Both the position numbers and the translations under genes were made by a program. A stretch of DNA of 64,000 nt from Pseudomonas sp. JUb42. GTDB taxonomy: Bacteria; Pseudomonadota; Gammaproteobacteria; Pseudomonadales; Pseudomonadaceae. The DNA lies in assembly GCF_024807945.1 (NCBI RefSeq), contig NZ_JANUFD010000020.1, positions 92,711 through 156,710 on the forward strand, read 5' to 3'. Under the pieces are notes generated by a model. It made no database searches and was not told the origin of the DNA. It worked only from the letters and a program-made list of their open reading frames with translations. Each line of letters starts with the position of its first letter. Position 1 is the stretch's first letter. Below, one piece after another: positions 1-6,273 of the stretch.

Positions 1-64
1 GACCCTTTGCGGGGCCGGCCTTGCGATTATTTCGCGGCGGGATGTCCTTATCCAGGGAAGTCAC
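1..64 (-). CDS. Possible start of a further early phage gene (partial, runs off the left edge)
   Basis: A GTG at 64 opens a minus-strand frame that stays open to the window edge (21 codons, beginning VTSLDKDIPP). It lies 5 bases after the stop of the preceding early gene, in the same direction, as expected for the next gene of the cro operon. An AGGTG about 13 bases upstream is only a fair ribosome site. It is too short to identify. In lambdoid phages this position would hold cII or a replication gene. Confidence 0.3.
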   Translation of the reverse strand, partial: MTSLDKDIPPRNNRKAGPAKG

Positions 65-69
65 TTGCG

Positions 70-690
70 CTAGTTCACCTGGTGCAAAACGGGTCTTTCC
101 GCTCGGTCGAGCACATCCTCGGCACGCGATCGCAGTTCACTGCAGCGCGCCTCTACCGACCGAAGGCGGTCGACGAAATCGGGTAGCTGCTGCAGGTCAT
201 CAATGTCGATGCGACCGTCAGCCAGGATCTCGCTTCCCAGGGCAACGGTATTGCCCAGGCGCGCAACCAATGAGCCGAACACGCCCACAGGGTTAGCATC
301 GCCCTGCAGCGCCCGGGCGCCGGTGAGTCCGTGCCGGCTGGCCAGCTCGTTGACGCAACGTTCATGGAAATCATCGGTAAGCGCGTCAACCCACGCCTCC
401 TCGATCCAGCACGGCAGATCCACTTCCCCGCTGAGCCAACGGCACACACGGCGCAACCAGGCGCCGGAGGCTTTGAGAAATGCCGCGGTATTGTTGGTGC
501 CGGCCAACTTATCGAAATCGGGCACGTCCTTGCTGACTGCCTTTTCCGGAATCTGCTGGTGCAGGTTCTTACTGAGCGCCTGGGCGAAGTCGTCCTGGCT
601 GAACCCTGTTCGGGCGATCATCTCGGCGGCATGAGCGACCAGGACCTGGTCGCGGGAGATGGTGGGTTGTCTTGGGCTGGACGTGTTCAT
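70..690 (-). CDS. Early phage protein translationally coupled to cro, function unknown
   Basis: A 206-residue soluble protein. The start at 690 is chosen because its ATG overlaps the cro stop as ATGA. Further in-frame ATGs upstream would lie inside cro. The sequence is acidic and largely helical, with a Trp/Arg-rich stretch near residues 80-100 (WLRRVCRWLSGEVDLPCW) and a charged C-terminal helix. No signal peptide or membrane segment is visible. It occupies the place of cII or another early regulator directly after cro, so a regulatory or replication role is likely from context only. I do not recognise the family. Confidence 0.75.
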   Translation of the reverse strand: MNTSSPRQPTISRDQVLVAHAAEMIARTGFSQDDFAQALSKNLHQQIPEKAVSKDVPDFDKLAGTNNTAAFLKASGAWLRRVCRWLSGEVDLPCWIEEAWVDALTDDFHERCVNELASRHGLTGARALQGDANPVGVFGSLVARLGNTVALGSEILADGRIDIDDLQQLPDFVDRLRSVEARCSELRSRAEDVLDRAERPVLHQVN

Positions 691-911
691 ACCAGCGTAC
701 CGCACTTAGCCTGCACGTCAGTGCTCGGCTTGTGATGCGGGAATGGTCTCAATTCCTGCGCTGAATAACTGCCGTCCTCATGCACCGTGACGATGATATT
801 TCGACCGGATCGCACAGCTTTATGGACAGCTGCTGGGGTAATGCCAAATGCCTCAGCAACCGTTGCCTGACCGATCTTTGCGACCAGATCGGGCAATTGG
901 ATTTGATTCAT
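687..911 (-). CDS. cro: Lambda-type Cro repressor
   Basis: A 74-residue protein colinear with phage lambda Cro. The helix-turn-helix region (GQATVAEAFGITPAAVHKAV) is followed by the Cro signature (RSGRNIIVTVHEDGSYSAQE, then LRPFP), which matches the equivalent lambda segment closely. Cro binds the same operators as the repressor and favours lytic gene expression. It is divergent from the cI-like gene across the operator region 912-1059. The start at 911 gives the lambda length; an upstream in-frame ATG at 968 would include operator DNA. Its 3' end overlaps the next early gene by ATGA, indicating one transcript running leftward out of the window. Confidence 0.9.
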   Translation of the reverse strand: MNQIQLPDLVAKIGQATVAEAFGITPAAVHKAVRSGRNIIVTVHEDGSYSAQELRPFPHHKPSTDVQAKCGTLV

Positions 912-939
912 GACAGGTCGTCTCTGACTGGATTCAGAA

Positions 940-968
940 ATGTTAACCGCAAGTAATCTTATCTGCAA
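940..968 (-). promoter_or_regulatory. Predicted promoter of the cro operon (pR equivalent)
   Basis: Read on the minus strand, TTGCAG (963-968) is followed after 17 bases by TAACAT (940-945), a reasonable sigma-70 promoter that would start transcription about 22 bases before the cro ATG at 911. The operator at 943-956 covers the -10 box and part of the spacer, so bound repressor would block RNA polymerase directly. Confidence 0.6.
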
Positions 969-1047
969 GCAAAACGATACCGCAGGTATCGTAACCGTAA
1001 GTTACGACAACCCCGCAGGTAAGCCTAAAAAGTTAACCTCCGGTTTA
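943..1047. promoter_or_regulatory. Five phage operators between cI and cro
   Basis: Five imperfect palindromes share the core ACC-N3-GGT. They are TTAACCGCAAGTAA (943-956), CGATACCGCAGGTATCG (975-991, a perfect 7-bp inverted repeat around GCA), CGTAACCGTAAGTTACG (990-1006), AACCCCGCAGGTAA (1009-1022) and TTAACCTCCGGTTTA (1033-1047). They fill the divergent control region in the way lambda OR1-3 do. The same motif recurs at 4227-4285. Binding by the CI and Cro proteins encoded on either side is inferred from position and family. Confidence 0.8.
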
Positions 1048-1059
1048 TCATTCGTCCCC
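1046..1059 (+). promoter_or_regulatory. Predicted repressor-maintenance promoter -10 box, leaderless transcript
   Basis: TATCAT at 1046-1051 would start transcription at or within two bases of the repressor ATG at 1060. There is no recognisable -35 at the matching distance and no Shine-Dalgarno before the ATG. That combination matches lambda pRM, whose cI message is leaderless and whose weak promoter needs activation by bound repressor. The operator at 1033-1047 touches the box. Confidence 0.45.
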
Positions 1060-1779
1060 ATGACCAAGAAAAATCCCCTCGATCCAGTGCTACTCGCTGA
1101 GTGCCAAGCGGCCAACGAGCTGTACCTCTCCAAAAAAAATGAGCTGAAACTCAATAAGCGAAAAATTGCAGATGCACTCGGCGTCAGCCCCGCTGCTGTG
1201 GCGCATTACCTGAGCGGCGTGAATGCACTGAACGTGAATTTCGCTTCCGCGCTCGCGAAACTGCTGGGCGAGCCAGTCGAGAAATTCAGCCCGCGATTGG
1301 CTGCGGTGATTGCAGATCTCTCGGCAACAACCGATAACTCAAACGTGAGGCCAATGCCTCAGCCTCACAGGGAGGCAAGGGAGTACCCATTAATAAGTTG
1401 GGTTGATGCGGGTCGTGGGGTTCAATCATCTGCCAGTTACCCGACCGGGATTGCAGATGTATGGCTTAGCTCTACCGAAAATGCGGGGCCTAAAGGTTAC
1501 TGGTTGGAGGTTAAGGGTACGTCCATGACATCCCACTCCACCCCGACCTTCCCGGAAGGGACACCGATTCTGATTCGTCCCGAAGGCTTCGACCTGGTCA
1601 GTGGAAAGTTCTACGTCGCTTACAACGCGGAAACTGAAGAAACCACTTTCAAACAATATGTTTTAGACACAGGGGTCGCCTACTTGGTACCGCTGAACCC
1701 CAGCTACCAACCTGTGGTGCTGGATGAAAGCTGGGAAATCATCGGCCGGGCGATTGATGCAAAAATTACCGGTATGTAG
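1060..1779 (+). CDS. Lambda-type CI repressor, self-cleaving (HTH + S24 peptidase)
   Basis: A 239-residue repressor. Residues 33-53 form a helix-turn-helix (KRKIADALGVSPAAVAHYLS). The C-terminal half is a LexA/CI S24 domain with Ala117-Gly118 as cleavage site (VDAGRG), Ser155 (KGTSM) and Lys198 (TFKQY). The spacings 38 and 43 residues are exactly those of lambda CI (Ala111, Ser149, Lys192). The domain also shares PLNPSYQ-type core residues with lambda CI. It should hold the lysogenic state, bind the operators at 943-1047 and 4227-4285, and be inactivated by RecA filaments. The start at 1060 is chosen because earlier in-frame ATGs would translate operator DNA. Confidence 0.92.
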   Translation: MTKKNPLDPVLLAECQAANELYLSKKNELKLNKRKIADALGVSPAAVAHYLSGVNALNVNFASALAKLLGEPVEKFSPRLAAVIADLSATTDNSNVRPMPQPHREAREYPLISWVDAGRGVQSSASYPTGIADVWLSSTENAGPKGYWLEVKGTSMTSHSTPTFPEGTPILIRPEGFDLVSGKFYVAYNAETEETTFKQYVLDTGVAYLVPLNPSYQPVVLDESWEIIGRAIDAKITGM

Positions 1780-1843
1780 CGCCGCCGTGAGCCAGCTCCA
1801 TATAATTGACCAGGTAACTTTTTTAGAAATCTTTTGATTTGGG

Positions 1844-2122
1844 CTAGGCAAGCGATTTCGGCCTATCATGCGTCACCAACCCTGGTGGCGCACTATGAAC
1901 CACGATATGCCCCTGCCCTATCTTAAAATTCTTGATCACAGCGATACATACATTCCACGTTTCGCGGGCTACCGCGTCCCCAGAGTCAACGACATTGCCT
2001 TCTTCGTCGATGATCGCCAGCCGTGCAGGCCGGCCGTCAGCAGTCGTGATCTTATAGCCGCTGGTCACATTGGCAGCGATACGACCGTTTTCGAGTGTTC
2101 CCGTCTTCGGAATACCAATCAT
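1844..2122 (-). CDS. Unknown protein, last gene of the prophage operon
   Basis: A 92-residue protein, not recognised. It overlaps the previous gene by 4 bases (ATGA), which supports translation. It has a beta-rich pattern (IAANVTSGYKITTADGRPAR, then LAIIDEEGNVVDSG) suggesting a small beta-barrel or sandwich; no signal peptide or membrane segment is visible. It is the distal member of the five-gene minus-strand operon that starts at 4171 and runs toward the 3' end of the repressor gene. Repressor control is inferred from the operators upstream of that operon. Confidence 0.65.
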   Translation of the reverse strand: MIGIPKTGTLENGRIAANVTSGYKITTADGRPARLAIIDEEGNVVDSGDAVARETWNVCIAVIKNFKIGQGHIVVHSAPPGLVTHDRPKSLA

Positions 2123-2340
2123 GCCTTTGCCCCTTGTTCTGCGACTGCATCTGTATGTTTATTTATGATCAACGCAATGGTATTGGCGTGTAGCGAGCGA
2201 TTGTCCTGGGCCGTGTTAATTGCGCACCAGTTCTCGGACTCAATCGCGTTGTCCATGTCAGCGTTTGCGCTTCTGTAACCAACTATGCTTGAGTTAAGAA
2301 GCCGCGAATCTTGTTCTGAAATAGTGATGGTGATTGTCAT
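2119..2340 (-). CDS. Small unknown prophage protein
   Basis: A 73-residue protein starting MTITITISEQDSRLL. Its stop overlaps the next start (ATGA) and it follows the membrane-protein gene by 12 bases. AGGAG lies 8 bases before its ATG (2346-2353 region, on the minus strand AAGGAGAAGCGACT then ATG). Sequence is hydrophilic and probably helical, with no recognised domain. Membership of the operon 4171-1844 is clear from spacing; function unknown. Confidence 0.65.
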   Translation of the reverse strand: MTITITISEQDSRLLNSSIVGYRSANADMDNAIESENWCAINTAQDNRSLHANTIALIINKHTDAVAEQGAKA

Positions 2341-2352
2341 AGTCGCTTCTCC

Positions 2353-3360
2353 TTAAGCCGTAACATAGCCAGCTGTAGTTTTTCTAAGTTCGCCGAGATC
2401 GAGCGCTGCCCGGAATAGCTTCATCGCTCTTCGATTCCCCACCTTTGCAGCTGCTGTGAAGTCTCGTAGAGATATTGGCGTACCCGGTGCTGTTGCCCGT
2501 GTGATGCCAAGTAAGGTCTGCATGAGCGCACCATCAGGTGATCCGAACAGATCTTGTTGCTCGCCTGGTGCTGGTATCGCTTGGACTGTTATTGGCTCAA
2601 CAACAGCTGTTGCTGTTGCCAGCACTTTGGCTTCCGCAGAGGTGGCCGTGAGCAACGGGCGTTCGGAAATCGCACCCATCCGAATTGCGGAGCCAATGAG
2701 GGCTGGTACCGCCTCAAGAGCGACAGCGAAACCAGCACATAACACTATGGCCAGCCACTCTGATAACCCTGCTGAGGTTAGAGGCCTTGACCGGAGCTCT
2801 GTCAGCTCGACAGATGCCCTATCGAGCCTTTGCAGCACCTGTTCGCGTTGGCCAGCAATGCGCGACAGTGCGGTTGCTTCCAGCTCCTGAGCTTTGCTTA
2901 CGATGCCACGCTCGCGCAATTGTCGCGCCTGGTCACCGATCGAGCGAGTTTCATTATCAAGCGCTTCTAGCTGGCGAACTCCATCCACCCTGACAGCTTG
3001 CAAATCGACAACTCGCTGGTCACTGACAGCCTGGTGACGCGCCTGGCCCGAGACGATCGAAGTCAGCAATCTGTCATAAGTGGCCCAGGCAGAAACTGTG
3101 CCGAGGATCAGAGCCGAAACGATCATCATCACGGCGTAGGCACGTTTGCCTCCGGCCAGCATGCCCAATGCAATTGGCCAGGCCAAATACTTATATAAAT
3201 CCAGGAGCACAGCAGCAGCAGCAAAAACAACCGCCAGTAACGGGTCACTGATCAATGCTGACATAGTCATGCCAACCGATAACGCAGTAACGCTAGATAG
3301 TGATAATGCAATGACGAGCAATACCGAACGCGAACGCTGGTTAATGATGTCCTTAGACAT
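2353..3360 (-). CDS. Membrane protein with coiled coil and C-terminal winged-helix-like domain, function unknown
   Basis: A 335-residue protein. Hydrophobic segments lie near residues 12-34, 41-68 and 73-97. A long charged helical region, probably a coiled coil, follows at 105-192, then a fourth membrane segment at 199-226 and a Thr/Ala/Pro-rich linker. Residues 297-335 (SLRDFTAAAKVGNRRAMKLF, then RAALDLGELRKTTAGYV) read like a winged helix with recognition helix and wing. Four membrane passes would place coil and DNA-binding tail on opposite sides of the membrane. It overlaps the upstream 84-residue gene by 8 bases. Candidate roles are superinfection exclusion or signalling to phage or host promoters; none is established. 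Confidence 0.75.
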   Translation of the reverse strand: MSKDIINQRSRSVLLVIALSLSSVTALSVGMTMSALISDPLLAVVFAAAAVLLDLYKYLAWPIALGMLAGGKRAYAVMMIVSALILGTVSAWATYDRLLTSIVSGQARHQAVSDQRVVDLQAVRVDGVRQLEALDNETRSIGDQARQLRERGIVSKAQELEATALSRIAGQREQVLQRLDRASVELTELRSRPLTSAGLSEWLAIVLCAGFAVALEAVPALIGSAIRMGAISERPLLTATSAEAKVLATATAVVEPITVQAIPAPGEQQDLFGSPDGALMQTLLGITRATAPGTPISLRDFTAAAKVGNRRAMKLFRAALDLGELRKTTAGYVTA

Positions 3361-3607
3361 AGCTCACTCCTTGAGAATTTTGCTTGATCAGGGCGGCGTC
3401 GCCCACGGAGTAGGTGCCCTCAACGTCAAAGACCACTACAACTTCGCTCCTCACCGACAGCTGCTGTCGCAACTGTTCGATCTCGCCCTGCAGTAGAGCC
3501 AGCGATGTGCGTCCAGCCTGTAGTCCCATCCAGTAGGGCAACGCCATGGCGATGATCTGACACGCTGCCATTCCGCCCAGAATTACGAGGTACTGAGAGG
3601 TATTCAT
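3353..3607 (-). CDS. Small single-pass membrane protein of the prophage operon
   Basis: An 84-residue protein. One membrane segment lies near residues 7-30 (VILGGMAACQIIAMALPYWM), then a short heptad-like helix (residues 37-52, LALLQGEIEQLRQQLS) and a beta-like tail. Its stop overlaps the start of the 335-residue membrane protein, so the two are probably co-translated and may form a complex through their helical parts. An AGGGG element lies 6 bases before its ATG. No family recognised. Confidence 0.7.
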   Translation of the reverse strand: MNTSQYLVILGGMAACQIIAMALPYWMGLQAGRTSLALLQGEIEQLRQQLSVRSEVVVVFDVEGTYSVGDAALIKQNSQGVSYV

Positions 3608-3616
3608 AAATACCCC

Positions 3617-4171
3617 TTAAACGGCGCCGTGATAGTTGGCGACGAGTTCCTGCACACAACCGGTAAGCAACTCAAGCGCCTGCTTTTGGTCACTTGGCAA
3701 GAGGAGTGGCAGCGTCAACCCCATGCCGCTCATTTCAAATCGAAAAATCACTCGTCCTTGACGAGTGGCAGGAGAAAGCGAAAGCCCCAAATCGTCGACA
3801 CCGGACGCCGCTAGGGAATAGACACCTCGTCGCCGGCAGATCGCGTTCCACAGAATCGATTCCATCGTATTCATAAGGCAATGGGGGGCCTCCGGTGCAT
3901 CTCCGTTCGCTAATTCTTCAAGGAACGAGGCAACCCGAGAAGCAGCGTGAGTGCTCTGAGGGATGGTCAGGGAGTTGTTAGTTCCACGCATCTGAACACG
4001 CACTGAAACGTCGGCACCGCATTGTTCAATGTCGAGGTTTACGATTAGCCAATTCTTTGGGCCTTGGCCCTCGGTATGGTCGGTGCCAAGGTGATGCACA
4101 AAAAGACCATTTCTGGCGATCTGCCCGGCCAGCGTCTGCCGGGCTTCTGATGAGAGGGTGAAAACCTGCAT
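3617..4171 (-). CDS. Unknown cytoplasmic protein, first gene of the repressor-controlled operon
   Basis: A 184-residue protein without signal peptide or membrane segment. A strong GGAGG lies 8 bases before its ATG. The sequence alternates short beta strands and helices (for example KNWLIVNLDIEQCGADVSVR near residues 39-58), and I do not recognise a domain. It is the promoter-proximal gene of the minus-strand operon 4171-1844. The operator cluster and promoter at 4225-4285 sit directly upstream, so expression should be off in the lysogen and on after CI cleavage, or tuned by CI. Confidence 0.7.
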   Translation of the reverse strand: MQVFTLSSEARQTLAGQIARNGLFVHHLGTDHTEGQGPKNWLIVNLDIEQCGADVSVRVQMRGTNNSLTIPQSTHAASRVASFLEELANGDAPEAPHCLMNTMESILWNAICRRRGVYSLAASGVDDLGLSLSPATRQGRVIFRFEMSGMGLTLPLLLPSDQKQALELLTGCVQELVANYHGAV

Positions 4172-4224
4172 TGTTAACCTCCACGATTGTAACTGCAGCG
4201 CGTTGCGCTGAGCTGGTACGCGTA

Positions 4225-4285
4225 GATTAACCGCAGGTAACGCATTTTTTCAATACCGCAGGTATCTAAATTAACCTCTAGTCAA
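4225..4285 (-). promoter_or_regulatory. Promoter with second cluster of prophage operators
   Basis: On the minus strand TTGAAA (4248-4253) is followed after 17 bases by TTAATC (4225-4230). Overlying it are TTAACCGCAGGTAA (4227-4240), ATACCGCAGGTAT (4253-4265) and a weaker TTAACCTCTAGTCAA (4271-4285). These have the same core as the five sites at 943-1047. The first covers the -10 and spacer, as in the cro promoter. This should drive the operon 4171-1844 under CI/Cro control. Confidence 0.7.
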
Positions 4286-4290
4286 CACGA

Positions 4291-4554
4291 TCAAATGTGA
4301 GACAGGTGCTGGTTTGTCCAGGTGAGCCTAGCTAATCCGCCTTCGAGACGAACGACCCTCACACTTTCGTCGATGTCCAACTGATCCAAGAAAGTTTCCC
4401 AATCATCCTCACTTTCGTCCGACAGGCGCACTATAACGGTCTGTCGCCTGAGCTGAGCATCTGAGCTATTAATCTGCTTGTGAATGCGGCGCATCAGCTC
4501 TTGGTACGAAGTGAAGACCTGGTGAGTAATACCGACGGGGGGGACGTGCAGCAT
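4291..4554 (-). CDS. Small LexA-controlled protein of the prophage, function unknown
   Basis: An 87-residue acidic protein with AAGGAG 5 bases before its ATG and a LexA box over its presumed promoter (4573-4588). Residues 17-60 include basic and then strongly acidic stretches (SDESEDDWETFLDQLDIDES). This charge pattern recalls DinI-like or Tum/Ant-type SOS-induced antirepressors, but no homology is claimed. It lies directly downstream of the recombinase gene, so a recombination directionality factor is an alternative. No membrane segment. Operators for the next operon lie just past its 3' end. Confidence 0.7.
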   Translation of the reverse strand: MLHVPPVGITHQVFTSYQELMRRIHKQINSSDAQLRRQTVIVRLSDESEDDWETFLDQLDIDESVRVVRLEGGLARLTWTNQHLSHI

Positions 4555-4572
4555 GAGGGCTCCTTGCCATCA

Positions 4573-4588
4573 CTGTATGAACATACAG
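4573..4588 (-). promoter_or_regulatory. LexA box (SOS operator) of the 87-residue gene
   Basis: CTGTATGAACATACAG fits CTGT-N8-ACAG with a nearly perfect palindrome extending to ACTGTATGAACATACAGTA. It lies 19-34 bases before the ATG at 4554 and overlaps a TATACT-like -10 on the minus strand. That is the usual position for a LexA-repressed promoter. Confidence 0.85.
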
Positions 4589-4621
4589 TATATTCATATT
4601 ACTTATGGCCGCAAGCCATCA

Positions 4622-6238
4622 TCACCAGTCTTCACTGGCCACCCACTCACCAGATTTACGGTTGATCTGCATAAGCCGGTGCTGCCCTGTGCGGGAGAGC
4701 AATTGCACGTCGATGAATTTGTGTTTGCGGTCCTCGTCCCCCATCCCGCGCATATAGACGACGATGCGCTCGAAGGTATCCATAACCAACTGACGCACCT
4801 TTTCCCGGGCGCCGTAATCTCCTGCCGCGACCAGGGCGGCCAGTTCGGCCCACTGCTCAGCCTGTGCTGGCTTGCCAGATCCGGCGGTTGCCGCCAGCTC
4901 GTGCTCGATTGCTGCCACTTTCTTTTCAGCCTCGATCTGCTGTGCTTCTAACTCGCGAGCTTTGCGCACAAATGAGATAGGTGCCGGCCCGTCATCATCT
5001 GCGAGCAGTGCATCGGTCACCCTAACCAGCTGCTCCGTGATTTTCTGCACAGCTGCTCGGGCTGCTACCAGTTGCTTGCGAAGACCTTGCCCGTCGTCAC
5101 CAACCTGCATCAACCGCTGCAGGTTGAGCTGATCAGAGCAGAAGTTGAGAAGCGCTTTTTCAATCGGTACCACGCTGCAGGAACCGCCAGATCCACAGCC
5201 TTCATTCCGGCTATACGACACGCAATGCAGGCGCCGATGGCCATCTGCGAGGGTCCCGTCTGCCCGGGCACGGCTCATGTAGTTCTGCCCAACGACGGCG
5301 GTACCGCAGTACCCGCAATAGGTAAGACCGATCCCAGTGATAATCCCTGGGATTTCTCCCTTCATGCGCCGGCGCAAACGTTGGCCGCCCATGTGCTGCA
5401 GTTCGGCCCACTCAGTTTCCGACAGTAGACGCGGGTAGTAGTCCTCGAGGACATACTCTTCACCATTGACGCTCAAACTTTTGGCCCCTCGCAGGGCCTG
5501 GAGCTTGATCAGCCTGTAAATCTGCAGAGCGGTGATCCCTACATCGCTGTAGCTCAAACCTTCGTCGTGCAGGATGCGAACCGCTCGAGCAGCACCCATT
5601 CCCTGCAAGTACAGCTCAAGGGCACGGCGCACGGTATTAACCCGCTCGGGGATTAATTCCCAACCGGTGCCCGTCCATCTAAGCCATAGTGGGTCTTTGC
5701 CGTTGCGGATCTGGCCTCGATAGGTGCCGGCCTGCCAGGCTTCACACAACCGACGGATAGAGGCCTTCACTCGCTTACTCTTCGTGTCTGACTCTTCATG
5801 GGCCCGGATCATGACCAAGAGCGAATAGACCAGGTCCATCGGCTGTGCCTTCAAACCAGCCCGGTTGTACTCCCTGCCATCGCTGGCGGTTACAACGGTA
5901 ATGCCGGCATTGATAATCTGTGCGAGTTGCGCCTGCGCTTGGATGGGTTCAGCACGGCTCAATCGGTCGAGGCCTTCCACGACCAGGACTGAGCCGGAAG
6001 CGATACGGCCGTCCTCAATCGCTCGAAGGAAGACACCCAAGGCGCCCTGAGTTACATGCCGCTGGTGATAAGCCGACAGTCCCTCGTCGCGCATAGAGAG
6101 AGATTCGTCGAGAACCAGGTCTTTTTCAGCAGCCCATTTTTGAGCGTACTGCAACTGACGATCGGCGCTGCCACCGGTGCCCTGGCGGGGGTCTGAAAAG
6201 CGTAAATAGCTGTATACTCGCGCGCCGTTTTTAGTCAT
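4622..6238 (-). CDS. Large serine recombinase (phage integrase)
   Basis: A 538-residue site-specific recombinase. The N-terminal resolvase domain has the catalytic Ser15 in YLRFSDPRQ and the GLDRLSR arginine motif. A recombinase domain and a zinc-ribbon-like Cys cluster (CGYC ... C ... C, about residues 310-365) follow, then a long helical coiled-coil stretch. It should integrate and excise this element by strand exchange without host factors; excision normally needs a directionality factor. The start at 6238 (MTKNG) is preferred to an ATG at 6268, which would overlap the rimO ribosome site. No good Shine-Dalgarno precedes it, and its upstream DNA is the host gene rimO. Confidence 0.93.
   Translation of the reverse strand: MTKNGARVYSYLRFSDPRQGTGGSADRQLQYAQKWAAEKDLVLDESLSMRDEGLSAYHQRHVTQGALGVFLRAIEDGRIASGSVLVVEGLDRLSRAEPIQAQAQLAQIINAGITVVTASDGREYNRAGLKAQPMDLVYSLLVMIRAHEESDTKSKRVKASIRRLCEAWQAGTYRGQIRNGKDPLWLRWTGTGWELIPERVNTVRRALELYLQGMGAARAVRILHDEGLSYSDVGITALQIYRLIKLQALRGAKSLSVNGEEYVLEDYYPRLLSETEWAELQHMGGQRLRRRMKGEIPGIITGIGLTYCGYCGTAVVGQNYMSRARADGTLADGHRRLHCVSYSRNEGCGSGGSCSVVPIEKALLNFCSDQLNLQRLMQVGDDGQGLRKQLVAARAAVQKITEQLVRVTDALLADDDGPAPISFVRKARELEAQQIEAEKKVAAIEHELAATAGSGKPAQAEQWAELAALVAAGDYGAREKVRQLVMDTFERIVVYMRGMGDEDRKHKFIDVQLLSRTGQHRLMQINRKSGEWVASEDW
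6213..6218 (+). promoter_or_regulatory. Possible rimO -10 box inside the recombinase gene
   Basis: TATACT at 6213-6218, followed by the GC-rich CGCGCGCC common after Pseudomonas start sites, lies 56 bases upstream of the rimO ATG. It falls within codons 7-9 of the recombinase on the other strand. No convincing -35 is seen at 17 bases. It is the best -10 candidate close to rimO. Confidence 0.35.
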
Positions 6239-6273
6239 TAAAAAATAGAAGCCCTGATGAGGATCCACCTATT

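Larger units (their letters stand above)
1..6238. mobile_element. Right end of a prophage-like integrated element (left end outside the window)
   Basis: This stretch carries a large serine recombinase, a lambda-type CI/Cro switch, repeated operators and a set of small orphan genes, all absent from the conserved Pseudomonas order that resumes at rimO. It looks AT-richer than the core that follows. The recombinase lies next to the host gene rimO, as integrase genes usually lie next to their attachment site. No structural, packaging or lysis genes are visible here, so it could be a complete prophage continuing leftward or a satellite or remnant. The boundary with host DNA lies somewhere around 6200-6273 and cannot be fixed without an empty-site strain. 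Confidence 0.85.

Noticed and set aside
943..1047. CRISPR-like array of short repeats
   Set aside because: The repeats are 13-17 bp palindromes at uneven spacing in a divergent phage promoter, which fits operators. No cas genes or regular spacers occur in the window.
940..1059. Upstream in-frame ATG at 940 for the CI repressor
   Set aside because: It would translate through all five operators and give an N-terminus not seen in CI proteins; start 1060 puts the DNA-binding domain at the usual place.
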